This document shows, piece by piece, positions 1 to 11,717 of a DNA stretch of 64,000 bases. How positions within the stretch are numbered: position 1 is the stretch's first letter; every line of letters starts with the position of its first letter. A program made the translations under genes and the position numbers. A model generated the notes under the pieces. The model worked only from the letters and a program-made list of their open reading frames with translations, was not told the origin of the DNA and did no database searches. The stretch is from Cyprinodon diabolis (taxonomy: Eukaryota > Chordata > Actinopteri > Cyprinodontiformes > Cyprinodontidae). The stretch lies in the NCBI GenBank assembly GCA_030533445.1, contig CM060072.1:21393767-21457766 (forward strand), in the 5' to 3' direction.

Positions 1-470
1 CTGATCAGCTCATCAGGGAGACCAGCATTTAAGCAGCGGCAGAGCTACACTCCGGGCCAGAGTGTTAGACCAGTTATGGAAGACCTGATTGAAGCCTGGA
101 GCTCTGGAGGAGCTCATTGTCTGAAACCTGCCTGCCTGCTCTGTGAAGCCAAACCTGAAGATCTACTGTCTGAATCTGCCTGCCTGTTCTCAAGGAGAGA
201 ACTTGGAGATCACTCAAGGTCTGAACCTCACTAGTCTGAAGCCAAGCTCTGCCGCTGCAAGCCCTCTGCTGAACCGTCAGTCTCTGGACCCTTCTGGTCC
301 CCCCTCTGATGCTCAGCCTGAATCACTGAACAGTGAACCCCGTGTGACCAGCCCCTGATCTGTTTCCTGCATCTGATCCTTGCCCTGTGGTTTTCCCAAT
401 AAACTGTTAACTTCTTCATCTGTCTCCTAGTGTTCTGCATTTGGGCTAGAATCTAGTACCCATCATGACA
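1..470 (+). mobile_element. Solo LTR, 5' end cut by window (LTR family 1)
   Basis: This is the downstream part of a Ty3/gypsy-like long terminal repeat. A TTTAAG-type TATA-like box lies near 27-32, a polyadenylation signal AATAAA at 398-403, and the end reads TCTGCATTTGGGC...CATGACA, closing at 470. The same body, with the phrases GAGCTACACTCCG and CCAGAGTGTT, recurs in reverse at 28032-28760 and more loosely at 43870-44223. No gag, pol or primer-binding region follows, so it reads as a solo LTR. The small reading frames inside it are incidental. Confidence 0.6.
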
Positions 471-1906
471 ATTACAACATATTTAATGCTTACTCCAGTA
501 GTGGTAGAAAACATATAATTTAATTGAATAATAGTTAATTTAACATACATGACTAAAAGCTTAATTTAGTTAGGCAAGCCTTTTTGATTTAATCTGTTTT
601 TCTAAGTGAGTCAACATATATTCCACCTTAAAAAGTAACAGGAAGATTATCTAATGGAGTAATATTAATTACAGAGACCTTATAGGTATATACACCTTTG
701 CTTATAATCAAATCTAGTTGATTAGAGTTTTAGTAGAGTTTTTCTTAATGTACAGACTGTTTAAGATGATGAATTAAACCAAAGTTTTGAAATACCTTAT
801 TCAGCTTTTTTTGCCTCTCTGTCAATGTTGTCAACATGGATGTTTAAGTCTCCCATGGTTATTGAATAATCATAATAATTGCATATCGTAGACAGAAGTG
901 TAATAAATTAATTGAAAAAAAAAATAAAACTTTTTGACATTTTGTATAGGTTTAATATCAGTATTTGTTTGTGGCCCTTTACCTCAATTCCCAAATATTC
1001 AAAACTCAAAGTTGCCCAGTGAAACTTTATGACAGTTCATTGAATCCTGAAAATTTGCAGCAACCCTCCACCACTTTTATTCTCTCTACTTATATTTAAA
1101 TCATTTAATTAGGGGGAGCTGCCTCAGTGAGTACAGGTGTCACATGTAACCATGTTTTTGTGAGAAAATAACAATAGCAGTGAAGTTTGCCTATTTAGAT
1201 TTGCAGAATTGCACATCCCTAATACCTTTAAAGCTGGTAAAAAAAAAAAAAAATCACTAGATTTGAAATCGAGACAAAATATTTGAAACAAAAAAACTGA
1301 TGTCCAGGTTTATTTTTAACCTTTTTTTAGAGTTGTGTATATATATAAACACAATTTTTTTTTTTTTTTTTTTTTACTACTTTTCAAGGCTGCACTTTAA
1401 AAAAAAGATGAAATTGTCCAGAGAGCTGTTCCAAACTAAATTTCCTTTTGTTTTACACTTGTGTAAACAAAATGACAAATAAAGTCTGTCAAAGTCTAAG
1501 ATGACTTCAAAGCAGGAAGAAGAAGGGAAGTCCACTATTTCAGAATGATAAACTTCACTGGGCATTGGCATTGGCAGAGAAACTGGCAGATGGATTTAAA
1601 TTCAACATGAAAACAGATAAAAATAGGAAAATACTAAGTACAAACTATGTGGATGTGAAGATGTAACATACAACAGAATGGATTGTTGACTGTTTCTTTA
1701 ATTTTGGGCAAAAGTTCCTGTGATGTTATGAGCCGGAAAGCTCTTGAACTCCAATACCCAGCATGCAATGGGGCGCGTGGCGTCACGGGTTGGAGGCTAG
1801 AGCGAGAGGGCAGTTCTGAATGTAGCTTGCCACTGAAAGGTTCTGTGGAAGTTTGGAAATACATATACAAAACAAGTTTACACACCTCGTCTGTTCTATA
1901 TAGAAT
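471..1906. other. AT-rich spacer without recognisable gene
   Basis: The stretch is AT-rich with scattered homopolymers, including a 21-nt poly-T at 1355-1375. Reading frames are short and have no recognisable protein motif. A slightly GC-richer piece at 1730-1830 contains CpGs but no identifiable element. Confidence 0.5.
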
Positions 1907-2435
1907 CGAAGAACAACACAATTCCAAAAATCTTTCGAAGAATCTGCCACGGCTCAGCCACCTGACGTCGGGGTGCAGCAGCAGCTGGGAACTGAATAAA
2001 CGCCTCTGTAAACTCCTTGCCCGAACAGAGCAAGCGATCTTCAACGTCCATGACAATCTTCATATTTAAAATATTGCCGCACAGCTGTTGCTGAATGGTT
2101 GATCAAAAAATGTGATAGATGTCATTATCTCATTATCTCTGCAGATTCCTCTTCGTGCTTTAGAGTCCCTGGTAACAACCTAGCAACTTTGGCAAACCAT
2201 GCCCAGCAATCAGCATGCATAAAAAAGGTTCCCTGCATACTTTTTATTTTTTTATTTTATTATTATGAAAATAGACGTTGGCCTCTCGTGATCAATGATT
2301 TGATTAGTGTTTTTTAAAATGATTTTTTTTTTGTCATAGCCATAAATAGGTCTACATTGTAAAACTTCTCACGATCGACTGAAACTCCGCTCCCGATCGA
2401 CTGGTAGATCGCGATCAACTGGTTGGGCACCCCTG
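1907..2435 (-). mobile_element. hAT transposon remnant (one end plus transposase fragment)
   Basis: On the minus strand, 1907-2056 encodes a stretch containing HPDVRWLSRGRFFERFLEL. This matches the conserved 'E/DVRWLSRGKVL' block of vertebrate hAT transposases of the GTF2IRD2/FAM200/SCAND3 type. At 2421-2435 the plus strand reads TTGGGCACCCCTG, the reverse of a hAT terminal sequence CAGGGGTGCCCAA; CGATCGAC-rich subterminal sequence precedes it. The opposite end was not found and most of the transposase is missing, so this is a dead fragment. The family match rests on memory of the motif. Confidence 0.55.
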
Positions 2436-2715
2436 GTATAGTGGATGTTGAGGCAGTAGTAGCTTCCGAGCATCAAACAGACAGCCGAGATAAAGTGGGT
2501 TATTTGGTCATTTAAAACTTTGAGTCAACACTCAGCATGAAAAGTTTCTATGCATAGCAAAAAGAGCCTGGGAAAAATTACTTGTTTAGAGTATATATAA
2601 GCAACCCTGCCTTTTAACATCAGATTGTGTTCTAAAATGTGCCTGAATTTAATGTCAGGCATCTATAAATTTGCTTATATACAGTACTTCACTGTGAAAA
2701 AAATCTTCAACTTAC

Positions 2716-5700
2716 CACAAATAATAATGCATGGTGCAACAGGCAGGGTTTCTGTTTGGACTTCTTTAGCCAGACATGTTTCTTCAACGTCGTGTAAGAG
2801 GATCTCCTCTTTCTTGTCAAAATAAGACAGAAGAAGCAAGAGCATATCCTTGACATCCTGTGCACAGTATTTCATTGTATGACTGGGTTAGGGGGAGGCA
2901 GAAAATGTGGAGTACTGTTTGGGTATTGCTGCCCCTCCCTTTTTTCATTGTATTAATATACTGGAAAAAAAACACCTGAAAGCCCTCCATGGCTATTGTA
3001 CGTTAAAATTCTTAAACACTGGTTTGCTTTCTTGCAGCCAACAGTTTTCTTGCCTGAACAGGTCTGAGCACACAGTCCAGATCTATCTTATTGATGAATT
3101 GCAAGTTCTAGATTGTCTCCACCCCTAAGGATTGAAATGCTTCTAATACGCTTTCAAGAACTGAGGCAGCCAGGTCTGGTAGTACCTTTGTGATGGAACT
3201 TCTTATTATGGCACCCATTTTCAAGATGTCTAACGAAAGAATGTGAATAAATGTCAGCTAACATCAAGTTTTAGTTTTTGGTATTTTCAGTCAGTACCTA
3301 CAGCTCAATTACTGCGAGAGCACACAGTGTTTCAAGGGAATCATTTGGTATCCATATATTATGTAAGACGTTAATGGATAGATAGTTAGTTAATGGATCA
3401 AATGGGCCGACAAGAGAAAATAAACAGTCATTCTTTATCAACATAAGGATCACTTCAGCAAACTGAACAGTGTCAGTGCATTATGTCAACTGTGACCTTT
3501 GCATTGGTTTCAGTGAAGTCAAAACTTTGGATTGCATCTTGAATGGGTTTACTGTACAGCACTCAGTAAAATGGAGAAGCATCTCTGACTTTTAAAATAG
3601 ACTGACCTAATGACCATGCCGTCAGATATCCTTAAAACAATGTAAGCTTTCAGAGAGAGATTCGCAGGGATTTTTAAAGTTCTTGAGATCTCTTTCACAT
3701 CTTTTCAAATAACTATACTTACTTTCAAAGCGCATGGTCCCCAGTGTTATAAGAGGGCCAGATTTTTAGATCCGTGCTGGATAATGGCGTAGAAAATTGT
3801 GCTTTGGTCTCAGGTTGCTTTCAGGAAACGTTTTTCTAGACGACAAATTCTTGAATAAGAACATCCAGGTATGCTATCCGTGGCGCAGAGATTTTCTAGG
3901 CACATACAATGTCCACAATATCATTTAGCTGCAGAGTCAACTCCCAAACATCATCTGTTGGGTCTCTAACAGTGTCCAACTATGAAAGATAGTAATCAGA
4001 AAAAGTTCCAGTTCTGTACAGCTGTCGTGAGAGTTTAGCCACTTGAGTGTTCGCCTCAATTTGTAGACGCATCAGAGGCGTGGTATCTTAACTGTTTGAT
4101 GCATCGATTCAGAGAGGAATAAGTTAACCATTCCTTTTTCCTAATGAAATACTTAAGATAAAGTTCCACATCATAAGTCAAAACTCCCTCAAAGATATCA
4201 TGACCAAGACCAAACAAACCCAAAATTTACTTCTTCAACGCTGGTTGTATTGTCGATTAGAAGACGGTTGACAGCAGAGTTGTAGTTTTCTCTGGTAAGC
4301 CATAGTCCACACACATTTGGATCACTACCCTAAAATTCAGATTTGGTTATCAGGCAATACCTGCAGAAGTACTTTGAGTAACTGAAGTTTTCAGAGAAGC
4401 CACCAATATAGTGAGAACCCAGATTACCGTAAATCCTCTAATATAGGCCGGGGCCTTTATTTCACTCAGGTACATCTTGGTCCAGGCCATTATTGGAAGG
4501 AGGCCAGAATTAGAGGCAGGCCTCTATTTCTATTTAATCAAAACAGACTACCAGGGGAATTTAAAAAAAACGAGATTTTGTGTCTCTTTGAACCTATAAA
4601 ATACTAGGTTCATTTATTGAAAAAGTACAGTTAACATAACGGTATACAGAACATTATTCAGACATCTTCCAGCTGCTGCAATTTTTCTGCACGGCAATAC
4701 AAAAAAAAAAAGAAGACACAGAATGGAATCTTGGCCAAACTGACTTGCGAAACAAAGTAAAAAAAAAAAAATGCAAACTGTTCTGCCATCACAGTGGAAT
4801 TTTATTTGAGGCAGGCTAAGTGGAAGTAGGCTGCCGGTATCATATATTTCAAGAGAAATTCAGAACAACGAAGGCCAACGAAATTCTGTCATTTTAACGC
4901 TGCCTGGTTACCACCAGACCTGCCGGTAATCACATCTGTCTTCAGATCAGAATGATTGTGTGACTGATTATACTCCTGCAGCAGTGTGTCACAATGAGCT
5001 TGACACAGAAATTTTTTATTAATGCTTACTGTAATATTGAAGCGTGGTCCGCGCTATAATAGACTGTGGGTCTAAATACGGCCAAGGCGGTGAGGAAGTG
5101 GGGGCGAGTAGTCCGACAACGGAGGGACATTACGGTGAAAAAGAGCAGAGATCCAGGTGGAAAAAGGGTCCCAGCGTTCTCGCGCACCTCGCACTTGTAG
5201 CTGGTGAAACTTCACGTGTTTTTTTCCGCAATTTCGGTCATAAAAAGAAAACAAGCCGACCTCCTGTCTGCGGCACTGTCTGTGCTAAGGATGGGACTTC
5301 CCATGCTAATGGATTGGATTCGTTAGCAAATATGTCCCCCTTGTAGTACTTGTATGTTACTATGACAAGTTGTTGAGGACTGCCCAGGGACATTGTTGGT
5401 TCTAATTATAGCCCCGGCCTGTATAAGAGTCCGGCCAGTATTTACTTCTGCCGACAGCCAGACAGGCCATTATTAGAGACCCGGCTGCTAATGGAATACA
5501 GGCCAATATTAGAGGATTTACGGTATCTCCAGCAATGCAAAACAATGTTTCTTTTACTTTTGTTTCATCTGGTCCAGCAATTCCATTGTCCCCCAATTCT
5601 TTCAAATCTGATAGTAATTCTGAAAAAACCTTGACATGACTATTATCTCTGAAATCATTCTTTCTATAAAGTAAGACCAGAATCATGTGGTCCGTCTCTG

Positions 5701-5960
5701 AACGTACATACACAAATAGCAAGTTTGCCAGAGATCCATACACAGCTAATATCTTGTGCTTTAAGGCCACAGGGTTAGCAACATCAAAGGCACCCTGGTA
5801 AAATATTAGCTTGAAACATGACTGATTAAACTAAAGAATAATTTTACCTAAAGAACTTACCATCACTTATCTCACACAGAACATCAAAAGGAGACTCAGT
5901 GGAGGGCTCCTCTGATTTCTGGTTCGAATCAGACTTAAACAAAAGTTCTAAAGTCTCTCT
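2716..5960 (-). pseudogene. Decayed copy of a multi-copy uncharacterised teleost gene (SAM-like C-terminal part), split by a transposon
   Basis: Minus-strand pieces read in collinear order. At 5861-5960 the frame ends ...ESPFDVLCEISDG at a GTAAG donor. A 66-bp intron follows (5795-5860), and the frame resumes AFDVANPVALKHKILAVYG with the split glycine codon in phase. The reading continues to about 5526, where the element at 4427-5523 interrupts it. Beyond that come LGSHYIGGFSENFS and FCRYCLITKSEF (4300-4425), GHDIFEGVLTYDVELYLKYF (about 4140-4210), YLKRCERDLKNFKN (about 3700), a SAM-like helix region ITKVLPDLAASVLESVLEAF (3130-3230) and LRPVQARKLLA. A last exon reads LLSYFDKKEEILLHDVEETC ...PCIIICG and ends at a GTAAG donor (exon 2716-2875). 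Stops and frame changes separate the middle pieces. From memory this matches proteins repeated many times in teleost assemblies as uncharacterised loci, function unknown. It could be transposon-derived. I am fairly sure it is one collinear pseudogene and unsure what the family does. Confidence 0.6.
4427..5523. mobile_element. Inverted-repeat DNA element with TA flanks, inserted in the pseudogene
   Basis: The left end reads CCGTAAATCCTCTAATATAG and the reverse complement of the right end reads CCGTAAATCCTCTAATATTG. Both ends adjoin a TA dinucleotide (4425-4426 and 5524-5525), as expected for a TA-targeting element. A second similar motif, GGCC(A)TTATTGGA / AGGCCATTATTAGAG, lies just inside each end. 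The centre has CpG-rich sequence at 5040-5350 but no recognisable transposase. It is probably a non-autonomous Tc1/mariner-superfamily element, a placement that rests only on the TA target. The element interrupts the reading of the surrounding pseudogene, so it arrived later than that gene copy. Confidence 0.6.
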
Positions 5961-6100
5961 AAAGCAAATAATAGGCAAATTTACCTCTATTGTGGTTAAA
6001 ATGAGACCTCATTAATACCCGACAAAGGTCACTATTTTGCACTGGCACTTTGCAGTGGCACTTTCTAAAAGATAAGCTGTTAAGCTTGAGGGTGGAAATA

Positions 6101-6170
6101 CACTGCTCAAAAAAATTAAAGGAACACTTTGAAAACACATCAGATCTCAATGGGGGAAAACATCATACCA
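6101..6170 (+). mobile_element. Single terminal repeat of a Tc1-like element
   Basis: The sequence starts CACTGCTCAAAAAAATTAAA after a TA. I recognise this as the terminal repeat of a Tc1-like family common in fish. Similarity fades after about 70 bp, and I found no matching opposite end or transposase. Confidence 0.55.
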
Positions 6171-6419
6171 TTTAGACGTATTAAGAATATACTACATTCC
6201 ATGCTGGAATGTGAAAACAAATGTGAAGATATTTTGCAGTATTCGAACCAAAATAAAAGAATGATGTAAGAAGAATGTTCTGGTTACCCTCTGATCCGTT
6301 TGTTTTAAATCAACAGTTTATTACACTAATTTTGTTTTATACTTGAAAGGCCCTGTTTGTTATCTCAATATTATACTATGTTTTGATTTTGCCTATAATA
6401 TTTTATTTTTTATTTTATT

Positions 6420-6800
6420 TTACCTTTTAGCAGGAAGTCCCTTGAGATGAAATCTCTTTTTCGAGGGACACACACAGGACAACATAATAAACTAGACTCT
6501 AGAATAACAGTTACAATTCTTTGTGCAAGCGGTTTTCAATAGTGATTTAAAATGCTGTAGTCCGTAATTGCAGGGAGTTTTGAATATTGTGCCACGACCA
6601 TGGTACTGCATAGGAAAATGATGTTTTGCCAAGATCTGTGTTGATCCTGGGAATAGTGTAAAGAACACGACTTGAAGAGCGCGAGTTGTAATCACTGTTA
6701 GCTACAGACATGAGGTGACACAGGTATGAAGGGAGTTTACCCAGGATGGCCTTTTAAATGAAAGTAAGCCAATGATGTTGTCTTCTGAGTCTTTGCATCA
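6420..6800 (-). repeat. Probable dispersed fish repeat
   Basis: The block starting GCAGGAAGTCCCTTGAGATG and containing ATCTCTTTTTCGAGGGA resembles a dispersed repeat often seen in teleost noncoding DNA, including the later phrase GGCCTTTTAAATGAAAGT. No coding capacity is visible. Class unknown. Confidence 0.35.
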
Positions 6801-8403
6801 ATACCATTTGCAAGTCCACATCATTCTAAAGCATGCGTCTACTGAGTTTCCAGTCTGTTTTTTGTTTGCTTTTGTTTTTATTTAAAAAGATAAAGGTCTG
6901 TCTTTATAGTACCTTATGGGTTTTGTTTAATACATGCATTTTTTTCATTTCTGAATATCTTAATCAGAGCATTGGCCATAACCTACATTTTAAATAGGGC
7001 AATTAATTCCATCATTTAGAGAAACAGGGGGAAAAAAACATTTCTACAATTCATGACGACAAATGACTGAGATAAAAATAAAGCAATCTATATTCTGCAC
7101 TGATTAATTTTTTTGTGCTACCCTACTTCATGTAGTCATTACAAGGTAGTGATAGATGTGCTGTGCAAAAGGGTCAAAAAATACCTGATACTTCAATATG
7201 TTTCAACACAAGCTGTGCAAACCAATATTATTTCTTAATCCCATTGCTTTCTTTAAAAGATACAATATTATACTCCCATATGTGACAAATCACAGAAACA
7301 GTTTATTCTTCATATACACTGCATCCAGTGTTTTCAAAGTCTCCCTCATGCAGAAGTTAAAGGATGCATTAAAAAAAATGGTACTCTTGCCTTATTCCTT
7401 ATAATCCTACTTCTTTTGCTGTGCATTAAATTCCAATTAGATAAGTATCTGTTTGAAATTCACCGAACAACCTTACACTGAAGAAACAAAGATCTAGGTT
7501 TCTAGGATATTGCTCATTTTCTCCTTATGCTTAAGTTAGGCAATATTGTTAACATAAACAAAATAAATGTACAACACAGACAAATCATATCCCAAGAAAG
7601 ATAAAAAAAATAAAACAACAGCTTAAATATCAAAAACAAACAAAACACAATAGATTTATCAGAATCAAAGTACATATATAAAAAGTTCCTTTATAAAAAA
7701 ATATGCTCTTTAACTCTCAAAATCCACCCGATCACCGAAGATCCTTTTTACAGTATTTACAACTAATAACTTAGATTGCATGAAAATTACAACAGTAAAG
7801 TTTTACCAATATAGACATGTAAGACCTTGTCGGAAAGCTTAGATTCTCCACAGTTCAACCACCAAGTTCCTTTTATGGACACAGCGAGCACCAAAGCACA
7901 ATTACCGCAGAAATAGCAGCATGTCAAAATTTAAATATTGCAAAGCAGCCACAACATACCTTCGAAGGGGTCCAGAAGCCGTTTAATTAATCCAGTCTTT
8001 AATTGTTTATACTCTATTCATCCATAAGGGTCCACAGATTAAAAGTAATCCATAATATTCATACAAATAATACATATGACACATATAATACAAATATTCC
8101 GTGATGTGAAAATTAACAAATTTTTTAAAAGAAAAAAGGTTAGCTGGTCATAACTAATGCTTAGCTTCTTGCTAATATCTACTTCCTAATACTTATTTCC
8201 TCAGTTGTTTGCCTGCGATGTTTGGTATATTTCTTTACATCGTCTTCTTACCTACAAGACAAAAGTATGCACATCTTTGTATGACTTGATTTGAGTCAGG
8301 GACAGCCGATGAAAACTCACAAGAACTCCTTGCCTGTATATGGCTGGGTTGCGTAAAGCACAGCTGTGTTACCGGGTTACGTAAAAGTGAAATACACTGC
8401 TGA
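6801..8403. other. AT-rich spacer
   Basis: No gene, terminal repeat or structured RNA could be supported. The longest frame (7198-7404, plus) has no motif and biased AT-driven composition. Short A-rich runs occur near 7600-7690. Confidence 0.5.
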
Positions 8404-8806
8404 CCCCCGGCTCACACCGACTCCGGTCTTACCGTTGCGGTGCGGTGGGTGCGGCGCCGCAGTGATTCCAAGTCATTAAAAAGACGTAAACCTCTCTCAC
8501 CGGCTGCTGAGCTGTCCGGCTGCGGTTACCGAGACACTCCGGCGCTGCAGAAAATTCCGCAAGAAAGCTATCCTTGCGGCGTGCCGGAGCCCTCCGCAAC
8601 AAGCTCGCGCAAATATCCTTATTTGGGCCGTGTTATCGCGTGAAGTTACGTGAACTCAAGTGAACTTCTGTTAAATCTCCGGACCTGTTGCCGGAGCTGC
8701 AGAGCCGCACCGCACCGTAGTCAAAAGGGCGGTGTGAGAGGGGGTGTGCAGGAGTTGCGGTCTCCATCGGCTCGGTAACCGCACCGGAGCCAGTGTGAGC
8801 AAGGGG
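8404..8806. mobile_element. GC-rich MITE-like element
   Basis: A CpG-dense island in AT-rich DNA. The left end reads CCCCCGGCTCACACCGACTC, and the right end, reverse-complemented, reads CCCCTTGCTCACACTGGCTC. Both continue CGGT followed by a TACCG motif. That is an imperfect terminal inverted repeat of roughly 30 bp. No transposase is encoded. A CpG-island promoter is an alternative, but the inverted ends favour a non-autonomous DNA element. No clear target duplication was found. Confidence 0.5.
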
Positions 8807-9659
8807 TAAGACTGCATCAGAGCACACAGTTAGAAGCAGTTTACTAGCAACATTCCGTTATTTTTGAAGCATGGACTCTGATTTTGTTTTATTACAATGT
8901 ATAAGGTCAAAAAACAAAATACAGCTCAGAAAAGGCACTGGAGCTTATTTTAGCTTGAAAAGCAGCAGTTTCACTATTTATAATAAATTTGTATGTTAGT
9001 TTATAAATGTGACATTTTGTTATATACACTGATTCTAAAAAAAAGTGGCAAAATACTTGCTTAATAAATGGTTAGTGGCCATCAAATGCCTCAGTGTTAT
9101 TATGTGGGTCAAATAGTTGACTAAAAGCATTTGGCACAATTTGGCACAATCTGGCACATTTGGAGAGGTTTGGTTTGGCTAGTGAAACCAAAAGCCCCGG
9201 AGTTCTGAAATTGTTGTAGCTAGAGGTCTGAAATTTTCTGCGTTTGTGGTTGACATGATGTAGAACAAATGTAATACAATGAGACATACCTATTCTTAAG
9301 CATTTCTTTATTACTGTTGTTCAAAAAATACCTATTATTTTCAAGAATAAGAAAACAACGTTGAGTCATGTTTTCAACTGATGCAGCTTAGGCTGTGTTT
9401 TACTCACACTATTCTCAAGGTGTTAGCTTTCAAATGATGTATCACACATGTAATGTGGGCTTAGAGATCCTCAGTTAATTGCTTTTCCATTTGGGTATGC
9501 AAAATATCCGAGGATTACTTTAAATTAGGTGGGTGTTAAGAGGTATATTTAAGATGATATGTTTAGACCATACACAAAGATATTACACATTGTAGAGTGG
9601 ATCATTCACAATACTAGTTTATTTTAAAGATATTTTAAAAATATTTCTAAATTAATCAT
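8807..9659. other. Spacer without recognised feature
   Basis: Moderately AT-rich sequence. The phrase TTTGGCACAAT/TCTGGCACA repeats two to three times near 9130-9160, but no gene or element could be supported. Confidence 0.45.
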
Positions 9660-9975
9660 TCAAATGGATTGCTATTATTTCTGGGGGTAAGCTGTTCCAT
9701 GGAAATCGATCATGTAAATCAAGACTAAAAACACATTTCTATGGATTGCCTTCCACTGTTCTAGTTAAACAGCTCAACTTATACATCATTTGTTAAACTT
9801 TTTTTATTTTCTGTAGTCCAACTATTTTTAATGTTCTTTTTTTGTTTCTTCATATTTTTTTTTCCTACTTGCTTTGATTCTGTTTTATTTTCCTATATTT
9901 TATTTAATGTAAAGCACTTTGCATTGTCTTTGTACTGAATTGTGCTATACAAATAAATATGCCTTGCCTTGCCTA
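9660..9975 (+). mobile_element. 3' end of a non-LTR retrotransposon (LINE)
   Basis: Around 9710-9755 the plus strand reads as a short C-terminal reverse-transcriptase-like tail (SRLKTHFYGLPS). The 3' end is typical of fish LINEs: AAAGCACTTTGCATTG, then TGCTATACAAATAAATATGC, closing with short TTGCC/CTTGCC repeats at about 9960-9974. The 5' portion is missing, as usual for a 5'-truncated insertion. Confidence 0.55.
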
Positions 9976-10179
9976 TAAAGCAAATATGCTAAAGAAGTTT
10001 GATTAAACTTTTGTTAGTGTAAATCTATTTGCACCTACATGTCTAGATTGATAAACATGCACTTTACTACTGACAAACAATTTAGAGTTTATATTTGGCT
10101 GCTTTGATCTTTCTAATGAGTAATATTTTTAAACTAAACCTGAATTAATTCTTGAATCAGAAAAGTCTAATAGGCAAGG

Positions 10180-10480
10180 GCCATTTATTGATATTGCACA
10201 TTTCTGTATAAAGGTAATTCGATGTGCTTTAAATAATGGAAAAACAAACAGGCAAAAAACCTTGCAAAATAATGAAATAATGATGGATCATAAATCAGCT
10301 GAAATGATTAATCATAATTAAAGAAATCACCCTAAACAAATAAGTTTTTGATCTGGATTTTAATAAATTTAAGGTTTTACAATTTTATAGTTTTCTTGGA
10401 GCTTTTTCCAGGTTACTGGAGCTACTGGAACTAAAAGCTGATGCTCTAAGTTAAGTTCCAGTTCTTGATATGAAAACATA
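10180..10480 (-). repeat. Probable dispersed fish repeat
   Basis: The sequence resembles a widespread teleost repeat whose opposite strand starts with 'size of parcel' text such as GCGCCTTTCATGGCAC; here the copy is degenerate. Recognisable phrases are AAGTTTTTGATCTGGATTTT and ACTGGAACTAAAAGCTGATG. It is noncoding. Assignment is from memory and weak. Confidence 0.3.
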
Positions 10481-11163
10481 GTGAGAAAATAACAAGAGGT
10501 TTAATTAAATTAACTGTATTATTTGTCAAAACTCTTCAGCTGTATGTGAAAATACACCCAGCCTTTATAAAGATTTTGAGTTTAGCACCTCTTGTGCCCC
10601 TTCAGGTGATTGTAGAGGACCTCCTATGCAAATTCCCTTTTTGTTTGTTTTTGTAGCTCTTTCTGCATCCCTACTGCTTACAATCAAAGTGCTAAAAATA
10701 TAATCATTCAGGCATTTTTTTCTAAGAAATATTTTGGTACTGTCTGTTAAACAAAACCCTTACTAGTATTACATCACAGTCGGTGGACCCTGCTTCTCAC
10801 CTATCAGCCCCTGCCAAGCACTACACCTAGGCGCTCCAGCCATGCCAAGACCTTCACCTAGTGCTTTAGGCACTGTAAAAGTAAAAGATACAGAAACAAA
10901 TTGATTTATTACTTTTCTTATAATAAAATTATAATACTATAATATTTGATATAATATTAAGTTAATAACATACACAACTTTACATAAGGATTAAACATAC
11001 CAACATTTGTACATATATTTAACATCAAACTACAGCTGAAAAGACAGAGATAGCTAACAGTTAGCATTATGCTAATTTGTATTAAAATACCATAGGGATG
11101 CTAGTTTCAGGGTTCTTGTGTGTGGGTTAGTGCGAGTTATGCATCTTTACTATAGAGGATCTT
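10481..11163. other. Spacer without recognised feature
   Basis: AT-rich DNA with no supported gene. A slightly CpG-richer patch at 10790-10860 has no motif I recognise. Confidence 0.45.
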
Positions 11164-11470
11164 TGTTGAGAACCTGGTTAGCCTACACAGGTGAAAATAA
11201 TCTTTACAATCAGTGCTGGGCTTAAAAGAGCACCAGAGCCTTCATTCAGTTCTGGTTTCTTGTGTGTTGTAGAAGTTTGTTTTGTTGCCTTCTAGTTTCT
11301 AGCTTCTCTCAAGTATTTTCCCCAACGTTATTGGTTTTTGTTTGGTTTTCAGTTTTTTTGTATTTTGGATTTTTGCCTCTGTTCCCCTCAGACTTTTATT
11401 AAATCATCCAAACTCATCTGTGCCAACTCCTCTCTGCATTGGCTCCTCAAAACCTACACACAACCTGACA
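11164..11470 (+). mobile_element. Probable solo LTR fragment
   Basis: The 3' part is LTR-like: an ATTAAA polyadenylation signal at about 11397, then CTCTGCATTGGCTCC and an end at CAACCTGACA (11470). This matches the '...CTGCATT-GGG/CTCC...TGACA' end of the other LTRs in this window. A start at TGTTGAGAACCTGG is suggested by similarity to the 11718 element. No matching 5-bp flanks were seen, so the left border is tentative. Confidence 0.4.
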
Positions 11471-11717
11471 ACCAGTGCTATTATTCTCCATAATCTTCAG
11501 GCCCAAAACAAACATAGTGCATCCCTGGATTATGTTACACAAAAAAACACCTTATGAATACATAAAATTGACCAATTTAAAGCATTTTAGGATGTCACAT
11601 GGCATTTAAAAAGAGTAAGGAGATTGCTTTTACTGTCGTTCTAGAACTTCCCCTATGGTAGTACTGTAGGAATAGGTTACTTATCATTCAGAAACTGCTT
11701 AGTGTTTCCTTGCTGGC

